Below, piece by piece: positions 33,468 through 41,051 of a stretch of 42,714 nucleotides of DNA. Made by a program: the position numbers and the translations under genes. Position 1 is the stretch's first letter. Every line of letters begins with the position of its first letter. The notes beneath the pieces are model-generated. The model worked only from the letters and a program-made list of their open reading frames with translations. It did no database searches and was not told the DNA's origin. This DNA comes from an uncultured Prevotellaceae bacterium (lineage in GTDB: Bacteria; Bacteroidota; Bacteroidia; Bacteroidales; Bacteroidaceae), in contig OMWH01000021.1 of the NCBI GenBank assembly GCA_900314755.1, forward strand, positions 1-42,714, written 5' to 3'.

Positions 33468-34777
33468 TGGAGACACCTATTAAGAGAGAGATTGTCGACA
33501 GACTCGTTGAGGAGTTGGGCATCAAGGATTTTGCCAAGGCTACTATCCGTGAGGTGAAGCAGGTGGCAGCAAAGGCTGAGAAGTCATCCGGAGTAGAGTT
33601 TATCAAGATGGAGATGGGTATTCCCGGACTTCCTGCCGCCCAGGTGGGTGTAGATGCCCAGATCAAGGCTTTACAGGACGGTATCGCCCATAGCTATCCG
33701 GACATCCAGGGCGCTCCTGTCCTGAAGCAGGAGGCATCCCGTTTCGTGAAAGCTTTCATCGGACTGGATGTGGCACCGGAATGTTGTGTGCCAGTCAGTG
33801 GCTCGATGCAAGGTACATTCGCATCGTTTCTCACCTGTTCTCAGGCTGACAAGCAAAAGGACACCGTCCTCTTTATCGACCCGGGCTTCCCTGTGCAGAA
33901 GATGCAACTGCAGGTGCAGGGTGTGAAGTATGAGACTTTCGATGTCTATGACTACCGTGGAGAGAAACTTGGTCCGAAACTGGAGAGTTATCTGAGCAAA
34001 GGGAATATCTGTGCCATTGTCTATTCGAACCCGAATAATCCTGCATGGATTTGCCTGAACGAGGAGGAACTGAAGACGATAGGAGAGCTTGCCACGAGAT
34101 ATGACACTATTGTGATGGAGGACCTTGCCTATTTCGCCATGGACTTCCGCAAGGACCTGAGCGTGCCTTTCCAGCCGCCTTATCAGCCTTCTGTCGGACG
34201 CTATACGGATAATTATATCCTGCTGATCAGCGGTTCCAAAGCGTTCAGCTATGCTGGAGAGCGTATTGGTGTGACCTGTATCTCTGACAAGTTGTTCCAT
34301 CGCCACTATCCTGACCTGGCGGCACGTTATGAGGGACTTCCCTTTGGACTTGTTTTCTCAACACGTATGCTCTATGCGTTGTCTTCTGGTACGAGCCATT
34401 CCGCACAGTTTGCGTTGGCTGCCATGCTGAAGGCGGCAAGCGATGGCACGTATAACTTCCGCAAGGAGGTGAGTGTCTATGGTGAACGTGCCCGTAAGCT
34501 GAAGGATATCTTCTGCCGTTACGGTTTCCATATCGTCTACGACAAAGACCTTGACGAGCCTGTTGCTGACGGTTTTTATTTCACCATCGGCTATCAGGGA
34601 ATGACGAGTGGTGAACTTGCCAAAGAGCTGATGTACTATGGGGTGAGTGCCATCTGTCTGATTACGACAGGCTCCCATCAGGAAGGATTGCGTGTATGTA
34701 CCTCGTTTATAGAGGATCACCAGTATGCGTTGTTAGAGGAACGCATGAAGATATGGAAAGCTAACCACGAGGCATAA
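33464..34777 (+). CDS. class I/II aminotransferase, probably aromatic
   Basis: The 437-aa PLP enzyme of fold type I has YSNPNNPAW (about 187-195), Asp220 (VMEDLAYFAMDF, binds the pyridine nitrogen), the PLP Lys259 in ISGSKAFSYAGERIG, and a C-terminal LRVCTSF Arg for the substrate carboxylate. Translational coupling to iorAB suggests it interconverts aromatic amino acids and the aryl pyruvates used by IorAB. The substrate is inferred from context, not from residues. It may run toward degradation (aryl acetates) or, with reductive carboxylation, toward amino acid synthesis. A hairpin terminator starts inside its stop codon. Confidence 0.88.
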   Translation: MMETPIKREIVDRLVEELGIKDFAKATIREVKQVAAKAEKSSGVEFIKMEMGIPGLPAAQVGVDAQIKALQDGIAHSYPDIQGAPVLKQEASRFVKAFIGLDVAPECCVPVSGSMQGTFASFLTCSQADKQKDTVLFIDPGFPVQKMQLQVQGVKYETFDVYDYRGEKLGPKLESYLSKGNICAIVYSNPNNPAWICLNEEELKTIGELATRYDTIVMEDLAYFAMDFRKDLSVPFQPPYQPSVGRYTDNYILLISGSKAFSYAGERIGVTCISDKLFHRHYPDLAARYEGLPFGLVFSTRMLYALSSGTSHSAQFALAAMLKAASDGTYNFRKEVSVYGERARKLKDIFCRYGFHIVYDKDLDEPVADGFYFTIGYQGMTSGELAKELMYYGVSAICLITTGSHQEGLRVCTSFIEDHQYALLEERMKIWKANHEA

Positions 34778-34814
34778 AATAAAAGAGGAACTTCCGCAGT
34801 TCCTCTTTTATTTT
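34776..34814. terminator. two-way terminator between aminotransferase and exported protein gene
   Basis: A perfect 17-bp stem (34776-34792 and 34798-34814, loop tccgc) has A/T-rich ends on both sides. It overlaps the last two bases of the + stop codon and the last base of the - stop codon, so both convergent genes end inside it. Confidence 0.9.
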
Positions 34815-35236
34815 TATTGATCACTCATGTCCACGGGTTGGAATTTGAAATCCGTGTTGGTCAGGTACCTGACATCATATTTCCCTTTTGCCTTCACGGT
34901 GTATTCCTTGCGTAACTTGATGAATTTCTTCTCAGCCTCTTTGCGGGTCAGGGCAAACATCACCACACAGACACGGTTAGGCTGTTGCTTTGTAGTGGCA
35001 AGGTAGTCTTTGAGCTGGTAGGAATAATGTTGTCGACCCAGCAGGAACTTGGTCTTGGTGTCATACCATGTGCCTTCAATTTCCTGCACATCCGTCATAT
35101 AGATGATAGAGTCTTGAAAAGACGCAGAGAAGCCGAACATGAACATCTTCGGCATTTTCATACGCTTAGCCTGCATCTCTGTGGGCATTGCTGCGGTAAG
35201 GAGCAGGGAGAAAAGAATATACTTTAAAATTTTCAT
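34814..35236 (-). CDS. small exported protein of unknown function
   Basis: The 140-aa product has a signal peptide ([23 protein letters not shown]). The mature part starts with a very basic stretch ([17 protein letters not shown]), followed by [35 protein letters not shown] and a Lys-rich second half ([16 protein letters not shown]). I do not recognise a named family. Its ATG overlaps the rpoD stop (ATGA), so it is translated from the rpoD message, an odd partner for a periplasmic protein. Confidence 0.75.
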   Translation of the reverse strand: MKILKYILFSLLLTAAMPTEMQAKRMKMPKMFMFGFSASFQDSIIYMTDVQEIEGTWYDTKTKFLLGRQHYSYQLKDYLATTKQQPNRVCVVMFALTRKEAEKKFIKLRKEYTVKAKGKYDVRYLTNTDFKFQPVDMSDQ

Positions 35237-36096
35237 TGTCCTAAATATGCTTTTAACATTTTATTCTTGGTGTTACTGCGAAGACGGCGGATAGCCTTCT
35301 CCTTAATCTGGCGTACACGTTCACGGGTCAGTCCGTATTTCGTGCCGATCTCCTCCAGCGTCATCTCTGGCTGGTTGATACCGAAGAATGCCTCTATGAC
35401 CTTCCGCTCTCTGTCGTTAAGTGTCAGCAGCGCATTGGCAATCTCAGCCCGTAAAGACTCTAATACCAGCTGGCGGTCAGCCATAGGCGCATCATCATTG
35501 ACAAGCACGTCCAGCAGACTGTTGTCCTCACCATCGACAAAGGGAGCGTCGACAGATACATGATGTCCGCTCACATGGAGCGCATCGTCAATCTTCTCCT
35601 CAGGCAAGTCAATCTTCTCGGCAAGTTCCTCTGTTGACGGACGACGTTCATGCTCCTGTTCAAAACGGTTCGCCTCCCGATTGATCTTATTGACAGCCCC
35701 CACTTGGTTGAGCGGTAGTCTGACGATACGGCTTTGCTCTGCGATAGCCTGCAGGATGCTTTGCCGGATCCACCATACGGCATAGGAGATGAATTTGAAA
35801 CCACGTGTCTCGTCAAACTTCTCCGCAGCCTTGATAAGTCCGAGGTTTCCCTCGTTGATCAAATCGGGTAGTGAGAGCCCTTGGTTCTGATACTGTTTCG
35901 CTACAGAGACAACAAATCTGAGGTTTGCCTTGGTCAGGCGCTCCAGTGCTTTGTGGTCGCCTTTCCTTATCCGTTGCGCAAGTTCTACCTCCTCGTCAGT
36001 AGAGAGAAGTTCCTCCTTGCCGATTTCCTGTAAATACTTATCAAGAGACTCACTCTCTCGATTTGTAATAGATTTTGTGATTTTTAGTTGTCTCAT
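35233..36096 (-). CDS. rpoD: primary sigma factor, short Bacteroidetes type
   Basis: This is the housekeeping sigma factor that recognises the TTTG/TAnnTTTG promoters seen in this window. At 287 aa it lacks region 1.1 and the non-conserved insert of E. coli sigma70, as usual for the phylum. Visible regions: 1.2 ([32 protein letters not shown]), 2 ([35 protein letters not shown] then [15 protein letters not shown]), 3 (about 145-210) and 4 ([15 protein letters not shown] and [27 protein letters not shown]). Its promoter sits inside the inverted repeat at 36123-36169. Confidence 0.96.
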   Translation of the reverse strand: MRQLKITKSITNRESESLDKYLQEIGKEELLSTDEEVELAQRIRKGDHKALERLTKANLRFVVSVAKQYQNQGLSLPDLINEGNLGLIKAAEKFDETRGFKFISYAVWWIRQSILQAIAEQSRIVRLPLNQVGAVNKINREANRFEQEHERRPSTEELAEKIDLPEEKIDDALHVSGHHVSVDAPFVDGEDNSLLDVLVNDDAPMADRQLVLESLRAEIANALLTLNDRERKVIEAFFGINQPEMTLEEIGTKYGLTRERVRQIKEKAIRRLRSNTKNKMLKAYLGQ

Positions 36097-36121
36097 TTAG
36101 TAGTCTTTTAAATGCAGATTG

Positions 36122-36153
36122 CAAAAGTAAGGTATTTTTTTGGAATCACCAAA
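36122..36153 (-). promoter_or_regulatory. rpoD promoter
   Basis: On the minus strand, the -33 box TTTG (36150-36153) and the -7 box TACTTTTG (36122-36129) are 20 nt apart, a consensus promoter about 25-30 nt from the ATG at 36096. The -7 box lies largely within one arm, and the -33 box in the loop, of the hairpin at 36123-36169. Confidence 0.75.
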
Positions 36154-36169
36154 AGAATACCTTACTTTT
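36123..36169 (-). terminator. 14-bp perfect inverted repeat after htrA, overlapping the rpoD promoter
   Basis: The arms aaaagtaaggtatt (36123-36136) and aataccttactttt (36156-36169) are perfect complements around a 19-nt loop. It begins 21 nt beyond the htrA stop on the minus strand and exits in TTTT, so it can act as the htrA terminator although the T-run is short and the stem AT-rich. Confidence 0.65.
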
Positions 36170-36190
36170 TTATGTACAGAATGTCAAAAA

Positions 36191-37642
36191 TTACTCATTC
36201 TGCAGGTAGACGACAAAACCACCGCGTTTTCCAGTCGGATAGAGTCCCTTGATGACAAGCATCTGGTCTTTGGCATCCTTGACGGCATTCTGCAAGTCGT
36301 CGAACGAGCGCATCGGCTGGTCGTTGACCGTCTGGATGATAAAGCCCTTGGGAACACCAGCCTCTTTCATCTTACCGCCGCTGACCTTCAGCACCTCAAG
36401 ACCGTAGCTGATCTCAAGCTGTTTCTTCTGAGAGTCGGTGATAGGACGTACGTCGATGCCGAGGATGTCCACATCAGCGTTCTTCACGACCTTCGTGTTT
36501 CCCTGCTCGTTCTTCAGGGTCATGGTGACTGACTTCTCCTTCTTATTACGTAAGTATTTGACGGTAACCTTGTCACCGGGACGCTTCTGCGCCATGATAC
36601 CCTGGAGCTCTCCGAATTTCTTCACTTTCTGTCCGTCGATGGAAGTGATGACATCACCCTTCTGCAGACCAGCGGCAGCGGCGGCACCGTCTTCAACGAC
36701 CTCTGCGACATAGATACCCTCCATGGTGCCGAGGTCTATCTCGTTGCCTTTCTCCTTCTCAGCGTCGACATACATGCTGACATCCGAGCCTTTGATACCG
36801 ATCATGGCACGTTGCACAGCACCATATTTCTTGATATCCTCAACCACCTTATTCATGATAGCGGTAGGGATGGCAAAGCCATAACCGATGTTAGAACCCG
36901 TCTGGGAGTAGATCATAGCATTGATACCGATCAGTTCGCCACGGGTGTTTACCAATGCACCACCGGAGTTACCCTGGTTGATGGCAGCGTCCGTCTGGAT
37001 CATCGAGGCAACACCTTCGCCCATCTGACGTGCCTTGGCACTGACGATACCGGCAGTCACCGTGTTGTTAAGACCGAGCGGGTTACCTACAGCGAGCACC
37101 CATTCACCAATCTTCACATTGTCAGAGTTGGCGATAACGATGGCGGGTAAGTCCTTTGCGTCAATCTTGATCAGTGCAAGGTCGGTTGTCTTGTCAGCAC
37201 CGATGATACGTGCGGAGTACTCCTTGCTGTTCTCATTAAGGGTTACTGTCAGCTCGTCGGCACCGTCAACGACATGGTTATTGGTGACGATATAACCGTC
37301 AGCGGAAATGATCACGCCACTGCCGGCAGCAGCACGTTTCGGAGTCTGCACCTGACGTTTGCGTGTTCCGTTGTTACCCTGTCCACGTCCGAAGAAGCCT
37401 CCAAACGGATCAGAGAAGAAATCCTCAAACGGGTCACTGTATTCTACAGTCTGTGTCTTTGAGTTGATGACTGATTTGATGTAGACCACAGAAGGCAGCG
37501 ACTTCTCTGCAGCGTAAGTCAAGTCAACGGGTTGTCCTGGTGCGGCAGCAGGAGCAGCCTGTGTTTTGTTGCATGATGCCGCAGAAAAAGCGATTACTAC
37601 TAAGTAAACCGCGGGAAGTAAGTTCTTTACAATCTTTTTCAT
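36191..37642 (-). CDS. degQ: periplasmic serine protease/chaperone HtrA (DegQ type)
   Basis: HtrA degrades or holds misfolded envelope proteins. The 483 aa start with a lipoprotein-like signal (about 24 residues ending FSAASC, Cys24), so it may be membrane-anchored. The trypsin-like domain has His123 (TNNHVVDG), Asp154 (KTTDLALIKI) and Ser226 (NQGNSGGAL). Its LA loop is Gly/Phe/Asp-rich (DPFEDFFSDPFGGFFGRGQG, about 70-89). Two PDZ domains follow (about 270-370 and 390-480), the first with VVEDGAAAAAGLQKGDVI. Length and order fit DegP/DegQ. A separate promoter precedes it at 37691-37698. Confidence 0.95.
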   Translation of the reverse strand: MKKIVKNLLPAVYLVVIAFSAASCNKTQAAPAAAPGQPVDLTYAAEKSLPSVVYIKSVINSKTQTVEYSDPFEDFFSDPFGGFFGRGQGNNGTRKRQVQTPKRAAAGSGVIISADGYIVTNNHVVDGADELTVTLNENSKEYSARIIGADKTTDLALIKIDAKDLPAIVIANSDNVKIGEWVLAVGNPLGLNNTVTAGIVSAKARQMGEGVASMIQTDAAINQGNSGGALVNTRGELIGINAMIYSQTGSNIGYGFAIPTAIMNKVVEDIKKYGAVQRAMIGIKGSDVSMYVDAEKEKGNEIDLGTMEGIYVAEVVEDGAAAAAGLQKGDVITSIDGQKVKKFGELQGIMAQKRPGDKVTVKYLRNKKEKSVTMTLKNEQGNTKVVKNADVDILGIDVRPITDSQKKQLEISYGLEVLKVSGGKMKEAGVPKGFIIQTVNDQPMRSFDDLQNAVKDAKDQMLVIKGLYPTGKRGGFVVYLQNE

Positions 37643-37690
37643 TTGTCTATTCAGTTAAATGTTTATATTCATTGTTTTTGAAATCGAGTG

Positions 37691-37723
37691 CAAATATAGA
37701 CGCAAAAATTGGTAAACTGCCAA
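37691..37723 (-). promoter_or_regulatory. promoter of htrA/degQ
   Basis: On the minus strand, the -7 box TATATTTG (37691-37698) matches TAnnTTTG. A TTG at 37721-37723 lies 22 nt upstream, slightly long for a -33 box. The leader to the ATG at 37642 would be about 45 nt. Confidence 0.55.
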
Positions 37724-37768
37724 ATTGTCGTATCTTTTTGTCGCAATTTAACAATTCAGTCATTTTGC

Positions 37769-37829
37769 TTAACGGCTGTTTGAAATTAACGCTTGAAAGT
37801 TGAAATACTGATAAAATTAACGGTTTGAA
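37769..37829. repeat. three ttaacg...ttgaa motifs
   Basis: Related motifs of 12-16 nt occur at 37769-37784, 37786-37797 and 37817-37829 in the 207-bp gap between asparaginase and htrA. They could be chance in AT-rich DNA. No clear terminator for the asparaginase gene is visible in this gap. Confidence 0.3.
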
Positions 37830-37849
37830 GCCATGATAGTTTCATATAC

Positions 37850-38884
37850 TTACATATCCGTTATTTCTCCCCTGATACTTTGGCGCATAAGTTCCCGTAT
37901 TTGTTCTGGGTCTTGGTAGTGGGATTGTAAAAACATCAGTTTGGTGACAGCACTCTCTACGGTAGAGTCATAGCCGCTGACGACACCAGCCTCTTTCAGC
38001 TGATAGCCGGTATCATAGCGTCCCATCTCCACCGTGCCCTGCATGCACTGGCTGATGTTAATGACCACCTTCCCGTTTCTGGTTGCTTCCTTCAAAGCCT
38101 GCATGACCCATGGACGCTGAGGGGCATTGCCACTTCCGAAGGTACGCATGACAATACTTCTCAGGTTGGGGGTGGCGATGATATGGCGCACCAGATCCTC
38201 ACGGATACCGGGGAAGAGGGAGAAGATAATCACATTATTGTCGAGACGGAAATGAGGCTTCATCGGCTTGTTCCAGTCGGGCTTCAGCATCCTTTCCGAG
38301 TGATAGGTGATATTGACTCCGGCATCCACCAGATGAGGATAGTTAAACGACTCAAAGGCATTGAACTCCTCAGCACTTTGTTTGGTCGTGCGGTTGCCGC
38401 GAAGCAGATGTCCGTTGAAATAGATTCCAACCTCCGGGACACGGGCATGTCCCAGCTCATCTTTCGCAGCGGCTATCTCAATGGAGGTGATCAGGTTCTC
38501 CTTGCCATCAGTCCGCAACTGCCCGATTGGCAGTTGCGAACCTGTAAAGATGACAGGCTTTGTCAGGTTCTCCAGCATATAGGACAATGCGGAGGCTGTG
38601 TAAGCCATGGTGTCTGTGCCATGCAGCACCACGAAACCGTCATATTCGCCATAATGGTCGGCGATGACATGACTGAGTTCCGTCCATCGTGCAGGAGTCA
38701 TATCACTGGAGTCAATGGGCGGGTTGAACTGATGGGTGTCAATGTCTAAGTCAAACTCCTTCAGTTCCGGGACATTCACCAGCAGGTGCTCGAAGTCAAA
38801 AGGCTCCAGTGCACCAGTCCTGGGGTTGCGGTTCATTCCTATGGTCCCCCCGGTATAGATCAGTAATACTCTTCCCTGCATCAT
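37850..38884 (-). CDS. ansA: type I (cytoplasmic) L-asparaginase
   Basis: The enzyme hydrolyses L-asparagine to aspartate and ammonia. The 344 aa have no signal peptide and carry both catalytic signatures: IYTGGTIGM with nucleophile Thr14, and VVLHGTDTMAYTASALSYML with Thr90-Asp91, plus VIFTGSQLPIGQLRTDG. Length fits the AnsA type. The ATG lies 9 nt after the stop of the upstream GH51 gene, so the two share a message although their functions look unrelated. A second ATG one codon downstream is equally possible. Confidence 0.94.
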   Translation of the reverse strand: MMQGRVLLIYTGGTIGMNRNPRTGALEPFDFEHLLVNVPELKEFDLDIDTHQFNPPIDSSDMTPARWTELSHVIADHYGEYDGFVVLHGTDTMAYTASALSYMLENLTKPVIFTGSQLPIGQLRTDGKENLITSIEIAAAKDELGHARVPEVGIYFNGHLLRGNRTTKQSAEEFNAFESFNYPHLVDAGVNITYHSERMLKPDWNKPMKPHFRLDNNVIIFSLFPGIREDLVRHIIATPNLRSIVMRTFGSGNAPQRPWVMQALKEATRNGKVVINISQCMQGTVEMGRYDTGYQLKEAGVVSGYDSTVESAVTKLMFLQSHYQDPEQIRELMRQSIRGEITDM

Positions 38885-38893
38885 GACAATGGA

Positions 38894-40876
38894 TTATAAT
38901 GATATTTGCAGCATCACAAAGGAGTAGGGAGCCAGCTCGAGCGACATCTTCTTCTGCATCTTGACCGTCTCCGTCTTTGGAGCTATAGGCTGCTTCTCAT
39001 AGTTGTTCTCATCCTCTGGCTGTCCGGTCAGTGTGGTCTTGACAGCAGTCTTCACACCCTTGAAGCGGGAGAGGTTGATGTCTGCGGTCTTGGTGTCAGC
39101 ACTGGCATTACACAGCTTCACGAACAGCTGGCGGGTCTTGGCGTTCAGCACGACAGACTGTTCCTGCAGGTTAGTGGCATCCTTGATATTGACACAGTCA
39201 CCATAGTAATAGTTTCCACTGGACTGTCCGAACATCTGCTGGACATAATAGCTGCATGTCAGGTAAGGACGCTCATTGTCGAAGTAGATCATGTCAGGAT
39301 TCCAGTTGGTGGCATTCTTACGGGCGAAGAGGGGAGCGTAGGATGTCATGACGACGATGTCGGCGTTACGCTCCACATGCAAGAGGTAGAGAGCCTCAGA
39401 GAGTGCGTCGATGAGTTTCTTGTCCTTGGAGGCATATTCTCCCAGATAAATCTTGGTCTTACGGTCACGGGGGTACTTGTCATACTGGCGACTCTCCTGG
39501 AAATACTTATAAGGCTCATAGTAATGCTCGTCGATAATCGGCATTTGCAACTCGTTGGCGAGTTTCCAGCCAGCCTCATAGTCTGGGTTCTGCGGATGAG
39601 ATCCGGGACCTGCTGTTCCCACGATGACGATTTCGGGATGTGCCTTCGTCACTTTCTCATACATATATTTAAAGCGCTCGGCGAACTCCGGGGATATCTT
39701 CTCCTCATTGCCGATACCCAGGTATTTCAGGTTGAAGGGTTTCGGGTGACCAGCCTCAGCACGGACACGACCCCATTTGGTGTTCACGTCACCGTTAGCC
39801 CATTCTATCAGGTCAAGGGCATCCTGTACCCATTCGTCCATCTCTGACATGGGACATACATCCTGAGCCTGGTGGGGCCACATGTTCCAACCGCCGTTAG
39901 CTCCCTGACAACTGACACCGCAGGGTAGGATAGGCACTGGCTCCATGTTCAGGTCCTCACAGAACTGGAAATACTCGAAGTAACCCAGTCCCATGGACTG
40001 ATGGTAGCCCCATGTGTTCTTCAGCTGACGGCGCTGCTCCTTGGGACCGACGGTCGTCTTCCAACGGTAGGTGTTCCAGAAACCGTCACCGCCACCATGA
40101 ACCACGCAGCCACCGGGGAAGCGCATGAACTTGGGATGCAGGGCGGCAAGAGCCTCGGCGAGGTCCTTGCGCAGACCGTGTCCTTTATAGGTGTCCTCAG
40201 GCATCAGCGAGATCATGTCGATATCGATGACGCCATTCTGCAAGACGAGGATCTGCAAGGCAGCGTTCTTGACGGTCTCAGAGGCAGTCAGTGTTGCCTC
40301 GTATTTCTTCCAGGTGTTGGCATCGGCTGTTATTGTCGTCTCTGCCAGCAGCTTCGGGTCTTTGCCCCATCCTTGTGGCTCAACCAGGGCGATACGTACC
40401 TGTTTTGCCTCTCCCTTCACATGACGGAGGAAAACGGAGAAGTCGTATTTCGCACCAGCCTTGACAGAGATTCCGTCAAAGCCTTGGTTCTGCAAACCGA
40501 ATCCCTTCCAGCCTTTATAGTCATAGAACTCCTTGGTGCGTTCTATGTTCAGACGCATATAGGTAGGGTTGTTGGGATGGATGGGGGCATCCATGCGTAC
40601 CTCGCTGTAACCTAATGAGTGACCAGGACGAATCGTCTGCCATGCCGTACCAGCACCCCAGCCGTCGCGCTCTGCCAGATTAAACTCGAAAGAGCCGTTC
40701 TGAATCAGCTCGGCATACAGACCACCATCGGCGGCACTACTGATATCCTCGAAGAAGATACCTATCAGTTCATCACTAATCGCTTTTCCACCAGCGGGTG
40801 GTGTCATGGCTTTCTGAGCATTTGCACCCATCACGGCTGAAAACAGGAAAGCCCCTAAAATAAGTCTTTTGTTCAT
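38894..40876 (-). CDS. secreted GH51 alpha-L-arabinofuranosidase, long form with N-terminal carbohydrate-binding-like domain
   Basis: The 660 aa begin with a signal peptide (MNKRLILGAFLFSAVMGANAQ). Residues 60-225 include a beta-sandwich like CBM4-type modules (NGSFEFNLAERDGWG through NAALQILVLQNGVIDIDMISLMPED). The GH51 barrel follows: HPKFMRFPGGCVVHG, the acid/base Glu391 (LGIGNEEKISPEF) and the nucleophile Glu480 (KIYLGEYAS), then a C-terminal beta domain. This longer form differs from the 530-aa enzyme at 12197-13789, so the two likely take different arabinosylated substrates. It is co-directional with and 9 nt before asparaginase, and divergent from uxaC. Confidence 0.93.
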   Translation of the reverse strand: MNKRLILGAFLFSAVMGANAQKAMTPPAGGKAISDELIGIFFEDISSAADGGLYAELIQNGSFEFNLAERDGWGAGTAWQTIRPGHSLGYSEVRMDAPIHPNNPTYMRLNIERTKEFYDYKGWKGFGLQNQGFDGISVKAGAKYDFSVFLRHVKGEAKQVRIALVEPQGWGKDPKLLAETTITADANTWKKYEATLTASETVKNAALQILVLQNGVIDIDMISLMPEDTYKGHGLRKDLAEALAALHPKFMRFPGGCVVHGGGDGFWNTYRWKTTVGPKEQRRQLKNTWGYHQSMGLGYFEYFQFCEDLNMEPVPILPCGVSCQGANGGWNMWPHQAQDVCPMSEMDEWVQDALDLIEWANGDVNTKWGRVRAEAGHPKPFNLKYLGIGNEEKISPEFAERFKYMYEKVTKAHPEIVIVGTAGPGSHPQNPDYEAGWKLANELQMPIIDEHYYEPYKYFQESRQYDKYPRDRKTKIYLGEYASKDKKLIDALSEALYLLHVERNADIVVMTSYAPLFARKNATNWNPDMIYFDNERPYLTCSYYVQQMFGQSSGNYYYGDCVNIKDATNLQEQSVVLNAKTRQLFVKLCNASADTKTADINLSRFKGVKTAVKTTLTGQPEDENNYEKQPIAPKTETVKMQKKMSLELAPYSFVMLQISL

Positions 40877-40906
40877 TTTTAATTTTATAATTGAGTAATC
40901 GTGCTA

Positions 40907-40934
40907 CAAAGGTAACGCTTTTTTTCGTGTTACC
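40907..40934 (-). promoter_or_regulatory. -7 box and inverted repeat upstream of the second GH51 gene
   Basis: The minus-strand -7 box TACCTTTG (40907-40914) is a consensus match. Overlapping it is an inverted pair GGTAAC (40911-40916) and GTTACC (40929-40934) around a 12-nt T-rich spacer, which could be an operator. No -33 box is evident, as expected for an activator-dependent promoter. Confidence 0.45.
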
Positions 40935-41000
40935 GTCATCGTTTACGTTAATTTTTCTTCTTTTTTATGACTATTATGAGGAAATACCGATTTTATTTTC

Positions 41001-41008
41001 TATCTTTG
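41001..41008 (+). promoter_or_regulatory. -7 box of uxaC
   Basis: TATCTTTG matches TAnnTTTG and lies 43 nt before the ATG at 41052. No TTTG is found 20 nt upstream, so the promoter may need an activator. Two copies of taaaacaat follow in the leader (about 41021-41041). Confidence 0.5.
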
Positions 41009-41051
41009 CAAAGATTTTGCTAAAACAATTACTAAAACAATAAAAATAATT

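Noticed and set aside
38906-39847. 313-aa frame opposite the long GH51 gene
   Set aside because: It is antisense to conserved GH51 sequence including the nucleophile region, with a composition typical of reverse-frame shadows.
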